From positions 3,317-67,316 of the forward strand of contig JAWLDZ010000006.1 of NCBI GenBank assembly GCA_041686355.1: a DNA stretch of 64,000 nucleotides, in the 5' to 3' direction. Shown piece after piece: positions 45,648-54,166 of this stretch. The translations under genes were made by a program, and so were the position numbers. The notes beneath the pieces were generated by a model. It saw nothing but the letters and a program-made list of their open reading frames with translations. It was not told where the DNA came from and made no database searches. The number at the start of each line of letters is the position of its first letter. The stretch's first letter is position 1. This DNA is from DSBN01 sp041686355 (GTDB lineage Bacteria; Spirochaetota; Spirochaetia; DSM-16054; Sediminispirochaetaceae).

Positions 45648-46438
45648 GTACCCCTTCTTTTTTTAAAAAGTTGTTTGGAATCTCACGGCAGCAAAACGAT
45701 ACCCAGAGCGATGACTACAATAGTCTCAATTTTGAAGAGCAGGATATGATTCGCGGGGTAGTAACCCTTTCAGATACGACGGTGAAAGAGGTGATCGTCC
45801 CGCGTATAGATGTCGAGTTCGTAGCAATTGAATCTACCTTTAACGAGCTGCTTGATACTCTAGGCGAGGGGGGCTACTCAAGGTTTCCCGTATACAAAGA
45901 TACAATCGATAATGTGGTCGGCATCCTCTATGTAAAGGATCTGCTGAAACAGGTGAAGAGTCAGGAAGATTTTAGTGTCGAAAAAATAATCAGACGCCCT
46001 TATTTTGTACCGGAGAGTAAGCGCCTGGATTCTTTGTTGCGTGAGTTTAAACGAAGAAAAGTTCATATTGCCGTGGCTGTAGATGAGTATGGCGGGGTGT
46101 CCGGCATTGTCTGCTTAGAGGACATCATTGAAGAGATTGTAGGCGACATACAGGATGAGTTTGACAACGAGGTAGAAGATATTCTAGAGATCGGAGAGGG
46201 AACATATTTGTGCGATGCCAGAGTTGATATCGAAGATCTAAATGAAAAGCTCAGTCTGATGCTTCCTGAGGAAGATTTTGATACCCTGGGCGGCTTTGTC
46301 TTTGACATGTTTGGAAAAATTCCTGTGAAGTACGAAAAAGTAAAATACAGTGGAATTGATTTTATCATTCAAGAAATGGATGGACATAAAATAAAAACTG
46401 TAAAATTAGTAATTAAGGATAGCGACAGTGCCGCATAG
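45644..46438 (+). CDS. CorC/HlyC-like CBS-domain protein
   Basis: A 264-residue soluble protein with a short leader, a CBS pair at about residues 45-165 (VPRIDVEFVAI, GYSRFPVYKDTIDNVVGILYVKD, VDEYGGVSGIVCLEDIIEEIVGD) and a C-terminal CorC_HlyC domain (TLGGFVFDMFGKIP). It lacks the DUF21 membrane domain, like E. coli CorC, which supports Mg2+/Co2+ efflux. The start is TTG at 45644 overlapping the ybeY TGA. The phoH-ybeY-corC order is also seen in Proteobacteria. Confidence 0.88.
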   Translation: MSTPSFFKKLFGISRQQNDTQSDDYNSLNFEEQDMIRGVVTLSDTTVKEVIVPRIDVEFVAIESTFNELLDTLGEGGYSRFPVYKDTIDNVVGILYVKDLLKQVKSQEDFSVEKIIRRPYFVPESKRLDSLLREFKRRKVHIAVAVDEYGGVSGIVCLEDIIEEIVGDIQDEFDNEVEDILEIGEGTYLCDARVDIEDLNEKLSLMLPEEDFDTLGGFVFDMFGKIPVKYEKVKYSGIDFIIQEMDGHKIKTVKLVIKDSDSAA

Positions 46439-48455
46439 ATGCGGGAAAACAAAAAAGATAGGGAGCGCTCTGAGCCTTATAATTCTCAGTTGGATATTAT
46501 TGGTATCGGCTGTGAATCCAGCGGTCGACCTGTATCAGCAGGGTGAAGAACGGCTTCAGTCCGGCGATGTGTACGGAGCGATCGATCTTTTTAAAGAATC
46601 CCTTTCTTACAATGCGGATTATGTAGGCCCCTTATACGGTCTGGGGCAAGCTTATTTTAAACTGGAAGAATATGAGCAAGCCCTTGTATATACACGGCAA
46701 GCGCGTAGGCTTGACCGTAACAATACCAACATCACCGCCCTAGAAGGAAGGATCAACACCGGACTGGGAAAGTATGAGGAAGCGGAGAGAACTTTTAATG
46801 AAATTCTCGAAAGAGAGCCCCACAATCTTGATGCCCAGTTTGGAATGGCCGAGCTGCATGCTGCTATGGGCAGCGTCGAAAATGCGATTGCCGGATATCA
46901 AAGGGCCCTAGAATCGGATCCATACAACCGCCGCGGCTTGTTATCTGCAGCGCTCTTGTACAGTGCCCAAAATAACCTCCAGGAGGCTGCCGAGCTTATC
47001 CAAACGGCAGTAGACAGTTATCCAGAGGATCCGCGGGTACACTCTATTGCCGCTGAGTATTACTTCAAACGGGATAACCCCCGAAAAGCTGAAGAGCATG
47101 CTCGTCAAGCACTTCAATTGGATTCAGAATCTGAAGATGCGATATACGTGCTTATACGAATTTTATTTGCACAAAACAGGTTCACCGATGCCATCGATGC
47201 AGTGGAAAAAAATATCAATATAGATCGTGACAACCCGCTTTTATGGTACCTAAGGGCAAATGCATATTGGAAAACCGGAGATCAACAGCGGGCTTTGGAG
47301 AGCTTCTTTACCGCCTTAAGCCTTAAGCCAAGTGATGAAATTTCACGAATCGCCTTGGAAGAGTTTCTTACGGATCGTTTCGGAGGGGATTCTCAGGAAA
47401 GGAAAAATGCCGCCGAAATCAGATTTGAGAACGGGGCTGCCTACGAACGGGACAATCGAATTGAACTTGCCCGTCAAGAATACCGTCGAGGCCTGATGCT
47501 AAACCCTTACAGCCGTGAGGGACGGCAGATGTATGCGGCCACCTTCAAGCGGTCTGATAACATAGGGAAATACCTTTCTATTTTGGAGGTACTTGAGGCG
47601 GAGGGGAATACGAACCAAGAAATACAAGATGAGATCGAGATTTACACAAGCTTGCGCGAAGAGAGTATTGCCCAGTCGTGGAACGTTGATCAGTTTGCCA
47701 TAGATCGTTATCACTACAGAATTGCACTCTTTACCAATAATACTCAGTCACAGGTAATTCATCTAGGGGCTGAAGAATATATAACAAGTTACATGCAGGG
47801 AATACTCCAGGGCAATGAGCATGTTGATATTGTAGATACCGGTTCTGTTGATTCCTTTGCAGAGGCTTTCAAAAGGGCACGAGAAACAGATATCGATTAT
47901 TTTATAGTTATTACTTATCGAGAAGGAGAGCGGGCTTTCAAGAGTTCGGCAAAGGTGTACAACGGGTCTACAGGAACCGTTATAAAGACTTTTAGCAGTT
48001 TACGTACAGGAAATAGACGGGTCAGTCAAGCGCTCATACGAATCGCCGGATCTTTCTCTGATGACTTACCATTGCGGGGCAGGATTTACCGAAGACAGGA
48101 TAATACGGCCTTACTCGATGTGGGCGATTTCCAAGGTGTTTCTCCTGACGACCGATTTAATGTAATTCGCGAAGAAAATTTGGAGCTTGCGGATAACCGG
48201 TTTGCCTTAGAGTACAATGAGCGTTATATTCTAGGGTACATAGAGATAAGCAGCGTAGATGATCTTCTTTCAGAGGGACAAATACACACAGATCAATTTT
48301 TCGATTTAATAAATCCCGGGGATGCGGTAATTCCTGAGAACAGTACTGACGAAGGTGAAGACGAAAACACAGCGGCTTCCGACGAGGGTGCTGATCTCCG
48401 CGAATCCCCCGTAATTCCCTCGGAGATCTATAAATCGCTGCTCGAGATAGAGTGA
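46428..48455 (+). CDS. Large exported TPR-repeat protein
   Basis: A 675-residue protein with an N-terminal hydrophobic segment (IGSALSLIILSWILLVSAV) and about nine consecutive tetratricopeptide repeats from residue 33 to 310 (for example AIDLFKESLSYNADYVGPLYGLG and AIAGYQRALESDPYN). The second half is a different alpha/beta region with DIDYFIVITYREGERAF and a beta-rich part, LRGRIYRRQDNTALLDVGD, ending in an acidic tail. GTG start overlapping the corC-like stop by 11 bases. Function unknown; an envelope scaffold is inferred. Confidence 0.78.
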   Translation: MPHRCGKTKKIGSALSLIILSWILLVSAVNPAVDLYQQGEERLQSGDVYGAIDLFKESLSYNADYVGPLYGLGQAYFKLEEYEQALVYTRQARRLDRNNTNITALEGRINTGLGKYEEAERTFNEILEREPHNLDAQFGMAELHAAMGSVENAIAGYQRALESDPYNRRGLLSAALLYSAQNNLQEAAELIQTAVDSYPEDPRVHSIAAEYYFKRDNPRKAEEHARQALQLDSESEDAIYVLIRILFAQNRFTDAIDAVEKNINIDRDNPLLWYLRANAYWKTGDQQRALESFFTALSLKPSDEISRIALEEFLTDRFGGDSQERKNAAEIRFENGAAYERDNRIELARQEYRRGLMLNPYSREGRQMYAATFKRSDNIGKYLSILEVLEAEGNTNQEIQDEIEIYTSLREESIAQSWNVDQFAIDRYHYRIALFTNNTQSQVIHLGAEEYITSYMQGILQGNEHVDIVDTGSVDSFAEAFKRARETDIDYFIVITYREGERAFKSSAKVYNGSTGTVIKTFSSLRTGNRRVSQALIRIAGSFSDDLPLRGRIYRRQDNTALLDVGDFQGVSPDDRFNVIREENLELADNRFALEYNERYILGYIEISSVDDLLSEGQIHTDQFFDLINPGDAVIPENSTDEGEDENTAASDEGADLRESPVIPSEIYKSLLEIE

Positions 48456-48471
48456 TTCCTGGAGTGATTTA

Positions 48472-48500
48472 TTGACATATATTTCCCTATATCATATAGT
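48472..48500 (+). promoter_or_regulatory. Promoter of the glycolytic operon
   Basis: TTGACA (48472-48477), 17-base spacer, TATAGT (48495-48500), close to consensus. It drives gap and probably pgk, tpiA and secG. AGGAGG at 48528-48533 is the gap ribosome site. Both elements are strong, as expected for abundant glycolytic enzymes. Confidence 0.85.
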
Positions 48501-48538
48501 TTAGGCTCACAAAAAGATTTATAAGCTAGGAGGATAAG

Positions 48539-49540
48539 ATGAAATTAGCAATTAATGGATTTGGAAGAATTGGAAGAAGCGTATTTAAGGTAGCCTTTGA
48601 ACGTGACGATGTAGAGGTGGTTGCCATTAACGACATCACCGATGCAAAAACACTTGCACATCTGCTCAAGTATGATTCTAACTATGGCCCTTTTCCCTAC
48701 AAAGTTGAAGTAAAGGAAGACGCAATTGTAGTTGAAGGTAAAGAGGTTAAGGTGCTGGCCGAACGCGAACCGAAGAATTTGCCCTGGAAAGAGATGGGCG
48801 TTGATGTTGCTATTGAATCAACCGGTATATTCCGCTCAGCCTCCGGTCCCAAGGGCGGCTATAAGGATCACATCCTAGCCGGGGCGAAAAAAGTTATTTT
48901 GACTGTTCCCGCAAAGGACAAGGTTGATAAGACCATTGTGCTTGGTGTGAACGACAGTGATATTTCCGATAGCGATGAATCGGTGTCAAACGCCTCATGT
49001 ACTACAAACTGTCTTGCTCCTGTAGCCAAGGTACTTCATGACAGCTTTGGTATAGAAGAGGGGCTCATGACCACTACCCATGCATATACTTCCGACCAAA
49101 ACCTGCAGGATGCTCCTCATAGCGATCTGCGCCGTGCACGCGCAGCTGCTCTTTCTATAATTCCCACCACCACTGGTGCCGCTAAGGCAGTCGGTCTGGT
49201 AATTCCCGAACTGAACGGCAAGCTGAACGGTATGGCCATGCGTGTTCCGACTCCTACCGGTTCTATTGTCGATTTAACTGTTCAGCTTAAGGGTGATCCC
49301 ACGGTTGAAGAAGTAAACGCCGCTATGAAAAAGGCTGCCGAAGGACCCATGAAGGGAATCCTCGAGTACACAGAAGACCCGATCGTATCTATAGATATTA
49401 AGGGGAACCCACGATCATCGATTTTCGATGCCCAAAGTACCATGAAAATTGGAAAGGGATTTTTTAAGGTTCTGTCCTGGTATGACAATGAATGGGGTTA
49501 CAGCAATCGTGTAGTTGATCTGGCCGCAAAACTCGTGTAA
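48539..49540 (+). CDS. gap: Glyceraldehyde-3-phosphate dehydrogenase
   Basis: A 333-residue NAD-dependent glycolytic enzyme. NAD site INGFGRIGRSVFK, catalytic Cys154 in SNASCTTNCLAP, the partner His in TTHAYTSDQ, and WYDNEWGYSNR at the C terminus. Strong promoter and ribosome site. pgk starts 10 bases after its stop and tpiA follows, the usual order in many bacteria. Confidence 0.97.
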   Translation: MKLAINGFGRIGRSVFKVAFERDDVEVVAINDITDAKTLAHLLKYDSNYGPFPYKVEVKEDAIVVEGKEVKVLAEREPKNLPWKEMGVDVAIESTGIFRSASGPKGGYKDHILAGAKKVILTVPAKDKVDKTIVLGVNDSDISDSDESVSNASCTTNCLAPVAKVLHDSFGIEEGLMTTTHAYTSDQNLQDAPHSDLRRARAAALSIIPTTTGAAKAVGLVIPELNGKLNGMAMRVPTPTGSIVDLTVQLKGDPTVEEVNAAMKKAAEGPMKGILEYTEDPIVSIDIKGNPRSSIFDAQSTMKIGKGFFKVLSWYDNEWGYSNRVVDLAAKLV

Positions 49541-49550
49541 GGGGGCTTTT

Positions 49551-50732
49551 ATGGCCGTGAAAACAGTAAAAGATATTGATCTAAAGGGAAAACGTGTCCT
49601 TGTTCGGGCGGATTTCAATGTCCCCCTTAAAGAAGGCGTGATTACCGATGATACTCGTATAAAAGCGGCCCTTCCGACGCTCCAGTATATACTGGAGCAG
49701 GAGGGGGCCTCTCTGGTCTTAATGAGCCACCTTGGCAGACCCAAGGGCGAACCAAAACCGGAGTTCAGCTTAGCACCAATTGCACAGCGACTGGCAGAGC
49801 TCCTCGACCGGCCGGTAGAGATGGCCCAGGACTGTGTAGGTACTGAGACCACACAAATGGCGAACAAACTCAAACCGGGAGAAGTCCTGATGCTCGAGAA
49901 CGTTCGCTACCACGCCGGAGAAACTAAAAATGATGCCGACTTTGCGAAGGAACTTGCGAAGAACGGGGACGTGTTTGTGAACGATGCATTTGGCACCGCC
50001 CATCGCGCCCATGCATCCACTGAAGGGGTGGCGCATCTGCTTCCTGCCGCAGCCGGCTTTCTTATCGAAAAGGAAGTCCGTTTCTTTGAGCATCTCCTGT
50101 CGAATCCTGAAAAACCCTTTGTGGCGGTTATAGGCGGCGCGAAGGTGTCAAGCAAAATCGGGGTTTTAGAAACCCTGCTTGATAAATGTACGACCCTAGT
50201 TATTGGCGGAGCAATGTCATATACCTTTTTGAAGGCGCAAGGCCATTCAATAGGGAAGTCTATGGTAGAAAATGATTATATCGATACGGCGAAATCTTTG
50301 CTTGATAGAGCACAACAGGCAGGGATTCGGGTGTTATTGCCGCTGGATCATATGGCCGGAAGTGAGTTTGATGAAAACACCGACCCGGTATATGTGGACG
50401 AGGTAGATCTACCGGATGGCCTGATCGGGCTTGATATCGGCATGAAAACCCTGGAGGCCCTGAAAGAAAGCATTTCTGAAGCAAAATCACTGGTATGGAA
50501 TGGGCCGATGGGAGTATTTGAATTCGAGAACTTTGCCAAGGGCACACTTGAGGTTGCCGAAATGGTTGCCGCTTGTGAGGGGACTACCGTTGTCGGCGGT
50601 GGTGATTCCGTTGCCGCCGTGAATAAATTCGGTTTTGCAGAAAAAATCGACCATGTTTCAACCGGAGGCGGGGCCAGTTTAGAGTTTCTTGAAGGAAAAA
50701 AACTGCCCGGTATTGCAGTTTTAGAAAAATAA
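49551..50732 (+). CDS. pgk: Phosphoglycerate kinase
   Basis: A 393-residue two-domain kinase making ATP from 1,3-bisphosphoglycerate. Substrate motif RADFNVPLK, SHLGRPKG and the C-terminal nucleotide site VGGGDSVAAVNKFG. The ATG at 49551 follows AAGGGGG; a reading from 49515 would overlap gap. The last 12 coding bases lie inside the left 99-base repeat at gap 3, but the coding sequence is complete. Confidence 0.97.
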   Translation: MAVKTVKDIDLKGKRVLVRADFNVPLKEGVITDDTRIKAALPTLQYILEQEGASLVLMSHLGRPKGEPKPEFSLAPIAQRLAELLDRPVEMAQDCVGTETTQMANKLKPGEVLMLENVRYHAGETKNDADFAKELAKNGDVFVNDAFGTAHRAHASTEGVAHLLPAAAGFLIEKEVRFFEHLLSNPEKPFVAVIGGAKVSSKIGVLETLLDKCTTLVIGGAMSYTFLKAQGHSIGKSMVENDYIDTAKSLLDRAQQAGIRVLLPLDHMAGSEFDENTDPVYVDEVDLPDGLIGLDIGMKTLEALKESISEAKSLVWNGPMGVFEFENFAKGTLEVAEMVAACEGTTVVGGGDSVAAVNKFGFAEKIDHVSTGGGASLEFLEGKKLPGIAVLEK

Positions 50733-50819
50733 CAGCGGCCGTTAAACGGTTGCATAAATGGGAGATTATATGCGAAAACCTTATATAGCTGGAAATTGGA
50801 AAATGCATAAAACCAGGGT
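50721..50819. repeat. 99-base direct repeat, left copy at gap 3
   Basis: Covers the pgk end and the first 50 bases of tpiA, and is repeated without mismatch at 50920-51018. It ends at the last base before the N run. The partial tpiA reading frame from 50770 in this copy is a duplicate, not a separate gene. Confidence 0.95.
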
Positions 50820-50919
50820 NNNNNNNNNNNNNNNNNNNNNNNNNNNNNNNNNNNNNNNNNNNNNNNNNNNNNNNNNNNNNNNNNNNNNNNNNNNNNNNNN
50901 NNNNNNNNNNNNNNNNNNN
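50820..50919. other. 100-N assembly gap between pgk and tpiA
   Basis: Exactly 100 N between identical 99-base flanks, the same pattern as at 16756-16855. Collapsing the two flanks joins pgk to tpiA with a normal short spacer and no lost sequence. Confidence 0.9.
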
Positions 50920-51018
50920 TTAGAAAAATAACAGCGGCCGTTAAACGGTTGCATAAATGGGAGATTATATGCGAAAACCTTATATAGCTGGAAATTGGAA
51001 AATGCATAAAACCAGGGT
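50920..51018. repeat. 99-base direct repeat, right copy at gap 3
   Basis: Perfect copy of 50721-50819, beginning right after the N run and running into tpiA. Confidence 0.95.
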
Positions 51019-51718
51019 CGAGGCCTGCGATGATGCAGCGGATTTGGTCAAGCAGGTGAAAGGAGTAGACCACAAGGTGATGATAGCTCCTTCTTTCACT
51101 TCCCTGGGCGTAGTTTCCGAAGTGGTTAAGGGCAGCAATGTAATATTAGGCGCCCAAAACATGGCTGCTGCAGAAGAAGGAGCACATACGGGGGAGATTT
51201 CTCCGCTTATGTTAAAAGAGTGCGGGGTAGAAACCGTCATACTTGGACATTCTGAACGTCGCCATGTGTACGGAGAAAGCGATCAACTTATTAACACGAA
51301 AGTGAAGTTGGCTTTACAACACGGTTTCGAAGTAATTTTGTGCATCGGCGAAACCCTTGAGGAGCGAGAAGCCAGTAAAGCAGAATCTGTAGTAAAAGAG
51401 CAGTTAAGCTCCGGTTTGCAGGATGTAAAGGCTGAACAACTTGAAAAGGTAGTAATCGCGTATGAACCGGTGTGGGCCATTGGAACCGGAAAAACCGCTA
51501 CCCCTGAAGATGCGGATGCAATCCACAAAGTGGTACGCGAAGAAATTGAAAACTTGTACGATCATGCGGCGGCCGAGCAAATGATAATTCAATACGGAGG
51601 TTCGGTTAAGCCTAAGAATATAGCATCGCTGATGAATAAAGAGAACATCGACGGTGCACTGGTTGGAGGTGCATCCTTAAAAACGGAGACCTTCGTTCCT
51701 ATTGTGAAATTTAAGTAA
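50969..51718 (+). CDS. tpiA: Triosephosphate isomerase
   Basis: A 249-residue TIM barrel interconverting DHAP and glyceraldehyde-3-phosphate. Substrate-binding GNWKMHK, catalytic His in LGHSERR, catalytic Glu in YEPVWAIGTGKTATPE and phosphate loop GGSVKPKN, GGASL. The ATG at 50969 is used because GGGAG lies 6 bases upstream; an in-frame ATG at 50957 has none. Third gene of gap-pgk-tpiA-secG. Confidence 0.96.
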   Translation: MRKPYIAGNWKMHKTRVEACDDAADLVKQVKGVDHKVMIAPSFTSLGVVSEVVKGSNVILGAQNMAAAEEGAHTGEISPLMLKECGVETVILGHSERRHVYGESDQLINTKVKLALQHGFEVILCIGETLEEREASKAESVVKEQLSSGLQDVKAEQLEKVVIAYEPVWAIGTGKTATPEDADAIHKVVREEIENLYDHAAAEQMIIQYGGSVKPKNIASLMNKENIDGALVGGASLKTETFVPIVKFK

Positions 51719-51738
51719 CTAGTAATGGAGTAACACTT

Positions 51739-52110
51739 ATGGGATTTTTTGGTATTTTGCTCTTGGTAATCTTTGTTATTACCGCGCTTCTATTGATTGT
51801 GCTGGTAATGATCCAAGACGACCAAGGTGAAGGATTGGGCGGGATTTTCGGCGGCTCTAGCAGTACCGCATTTGGTTCTCGTTCGGGGAACATTCTTACA
51901 CGCGCAACCTCCGTATTAGGTGCGGTGTTTTTACTGACTGCTTTTGGGCTCGCGTGGGTGAATAAAACTCCCGAGGGGGGCGATGTAATCGGCGCTGCCC
52001 GTGCAGAAGCAGCTCAGGAAAGTGAAGATTGGTGGAATGATCCGGTGGAAGAGTCGCCGGCATTGGACGAACAGAACCAAGACGAGCTGCCTGCCACCTT
52101 AGAACAGTAA
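51739..52110 (+). CDS. secG: Preprotein translocase subunit SecG
   Basis: A 123-residue membrane subunit of the SecYEG channel. Two helices, about residues 3-25 and 55-75, flank the conserved cytosolic loop with GGIFGGSSSTAFGSRSGNILTR-type sequence. The tail from about residue 85 is unusually acidic and Glu/Asp/Trp-rich (SEDWWNDPVEESPALDEQNQ), longer than in minimal SecG. Placed after tpiA, as in many bacteria. A terminator follows directly. Confidence 0.92.
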   Translation: MGFFGILLLVIFVITALLLIVLVMIQDDQGEGLGGIFGGSSSTAFGSRSGNILTRATSVLGAVFLLTAFGLAWVNKTPEGGDVIGAARAEAAQESEDWWNDPVEESPALDEQNQDELPATLEQ

Positions 52111-52116
52111 ATCTCA

Positions 52117-52156
52117 GGGTGCCCCCGCTGTCATTTAAGGCGAGGGGCACTTTCTT
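52117..52156 (+). terminator. Rho-independent terminator after secG
   Basis: GTGCCCCCGC and GCGAGGGGCAC pair with one mismatch, followed by TTTCTT. Closes the glycolytic operon. Confidence 0.82.
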
Positions 52157-52236
52157 ATGTGCATAGCTGTTCAGATTTTTTTTTCGGGTTTTATTCGGAA
52201 ATTCCACTTGCACTCCGCGCGCGTCTAGGAGAAATA

Positions 52237-52650
52237 ATGAAAACTGCAGTAGTATTTTTTGCCGGGAACAACCGTAAGCAGCTCGCTGAAACTGCCAAGG
52301 GTTTGCAGCAGGGCTTGGAGAAGCAGGGCCATCAGGTGGATCTCATTGACGGAGATCGAGATGTTAATGTAAAACTCACTATGTATGAATATGTATGTAT
52401 TGGTGCAACTGCAATAAATTTTTTTGGTGGGAAGGTGAAGGAACATATTCCAAAATTTCTCGCCAATTCCGGAGTAGTATCCGGAAAGCGCTGCTTTGCA
52501 TTTACAACTAAAACCGGGCTCAGACAGACAAAAACGCTACGCACACTTATGAACTTTATGGAACACGAAGGGATGTACTTAAAAAACTCGGATGTTCTTG
52601 GAAACTCTCAAGAGGCAGAGGAAGTTGGAAAACGGCTTCATGTGCGTTAA
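52237..52650 (+). CDS. Flavodoxin-like protein
   Basis: A 137-residue alpha/beta protein with the flavodoxin pattern: MKTAVVFFAGNNRKQLAETAKGL, where the first strand leads to an FMN phosphate loop, then YEYVCIGATAINFFGGKV and CFAFTTKTGLRQTKTL. The loop is not the classic T-x-T-G-x-T, so FMN binding is likely but not certain. The ATG at 52237 follows GGAG; a reading from 52159 would enter the secG terminator. It heads a run with the PpiC, nusB, TPR and map genes. Confidence 0.68.
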   Translation: MKTAVVFFAGNNRKQLAETAKGLQQGLEKQGHQVDLIDGDRDVNVKLTMYEYVCIGATAINFFGGKVKEHIPKFLANSGVVSGKRCFAFTTKTGLRQTKTLRTLMNFMEHEGMYLKNSDVLGNSQEAEEVGKRLHVR

Positions 52651-52691
52651 GCTTGAGACTAATATTGCTTAAGAAGGAAGGTTATAGCTAT

Positions 52692-53741
52692 ATGAGAAAG
52701 ATCGGATTAGCCGTACTAATTATATTTACCATGTTTACAGGCTCGCTTATGGCGGATGTGATAGGAGAAACCGTAGCAACCGTAAACCTCACCCGTACAG
52801 AAGGTATTACAGCCCGGCAAGTAGATAAAAAACTCGCAGAAATCCGCAACATGGGCACCCAGACCGGTATACAACCGGACAAAATCACCCGTGAACAAGT
52901 TCTAGATTCACTTATCTCAGAGGTACTCATAAAACAAGCTGCGGAAAGGGACGGAATCCGTGTACAACAGGAAGATGTCGACAAACTTATTACCCAGCAG
53001 AAACGTCAAGTTGAAGGACAAATGGGTCAAAAGCTCGGTGATCAGGAGTTTCAATCTATAGTAAGACAGGAAACCGGTTATTCGTGGCAAGAGTATCGTC
53101 AGCGGATCGAAGACCAACTGCTGCAACAAACTTATATCACCCAAAAGAAACGGGGCATGTTCGAAGCAATAAATCCGCCTAATGAACGTGAAATACAAGC
53201 CCTATACCGGGAGAATGCCACGGAGTTTACAAACCCTGAGTTCCTCCGAATCAGCCATATATTTATTCCGCTTGCTGATAAGAGTGAAGCTGAGCAGGAA
53301 GAAGCACGTAGAAAAATCGAAGAGGCTCGTAAACAGCTGCGGTCAGGTGAAATGAGCTTCGATGATCTGGTTTTGAAATACTCCGAAGATGAAAACTCCA
53401 GATTCAGTGGTGGAGATGTCGGCTTTGTAACTCGTAATAATCAACAGATTAAACGAGTATACGGCGAAAACTTTTTTGATGAGATTTTTGAACTCGAAGA
53501 GGGAGAAGTGTCGGATGTAATTGAATCGAACGTAGGTTTTCATATTGTTAAAGCTACCACCCATGAAATGCCGAAAATTCTTGGACTGGACGACCGTATA
53601 GCTCCGGATAATCCCACTACGGTACGTGAATATTTACGTAATCGAATTTATCAGGAGCGTCAGCAGCAAACGCTTCAACAGGCTATGAACGACGTGATGG
53701 AAGAATTACGTGAACAGGCCGAAATTGTACGATACGACTAA
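52692..53741 (+). CDS. SurA/PpiC-type peptidyl-prolyl isomerase
   Basis: A 349-residue exported chaperone. Signal peptide KIGLAVLIIFTMFTGSLMA, a SurA-like helical N domain (residues 30-165) and one parvulin domain at about 180-290 (RISHIFIPLADKSEAEQEEA, FDDLVLKYSEDENSRFSGGDVGFV, VIESNVGFHIVK). A C-terminal helix follows. Likely helps fold outer-membrane proteins in the periplasm, which fits with LptD-like and HtrA genes in the window. ATG at 52692 puts the signal peptide first. nusB starts 2 bases after its stop. Confidence 0.9.
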   Translation: MRKIGLAVLIIFTMFTGSLMADVIGETVATVNLTRTEGITARQVDKKLAEIRNMGTQTGIQPDKITREQVLDSLISEVLIKQAAERDGIRVQQEDVDKLITQQKRQVEGQMGQKLGDQEFQSIVRQETGYSWQEYRQRIEDQLLQQTYITQKKRGMFEAINPPNEREIQALYRENATEFTNPEFLRISHIFIPLADKSEAEQEEARRKIEEARKQLRSGEMSFDDLVLKYSEDENSRFSGGDVGFVTRNNQQIKRVYGENFFDEIFELEEGEVSDVIESNVGFHIVKATTHEMPKILGLDDRIAPDNPTTVREYLRNRIYQERQQQTLQQAMNDVMEELREQAEIVRYD

Positions 53742-53743
53742 TA

Positions 53744-54166
53744 ATGGGATCTCGAAGAAAAGCACGAATTTTAGCACTACAGGCATTGTTCAGTTGGGAT
53801 TACACATCCAAGAGCAGTGCTGAGCTAGGACGCTTCGAATGGCTTGATGAAGATCGGCTGGCAAGCTTTGAGGATGATACTCTTATGTTTGCCCGCCTAA
53901 TCGTACAGGGAACCCTGGAAAACATAGAGGAAATTGACACTAAAATTACAGAACAGCTTGAGCATTGGGATTTCAGCCGGCTGGCACGGGTCGATTTAGC
54001 AATTCTGCGTTTTAGCATATACGCATTGGTATACCAAAAGGAAATCCCCTCCTCTGTAACGATTGATGAGGCAATTGATATTGCGAAGCACTACGGAAGC
54101 GGCGAATCGTATCGTTTTATCAATGGTGTTTTGGATGGAATACGCAAGCAGTTAATGGAAAAGTAA
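53744..54166 (+). CDS. nusB: Transcription antitermination factor NusB
   Basis: A 140-residue all-helical protein binding boxA RNA with S10 to antiterminate rRNA transcription. RRKARILALQALFSWDY at the N terminus and LARVDLAILRFSIYALVYQ plus FINGVLDGI in the C-terminal half are diagnostic. Stop and next start overlap as TAATG. Confidence 0.95.
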   Translation: MGSRRKARILALQALFSWDYTSKSSAELGRFEWLDEDRLASFEDDTLMFARLIVQGTLENIEEIDTKITEQLEHWDFSRLARVDLAILRFSIYALVYQKEIPSSVTIDEAIDIAKHYGSGESYRFINGVLDGIRKQLMEK

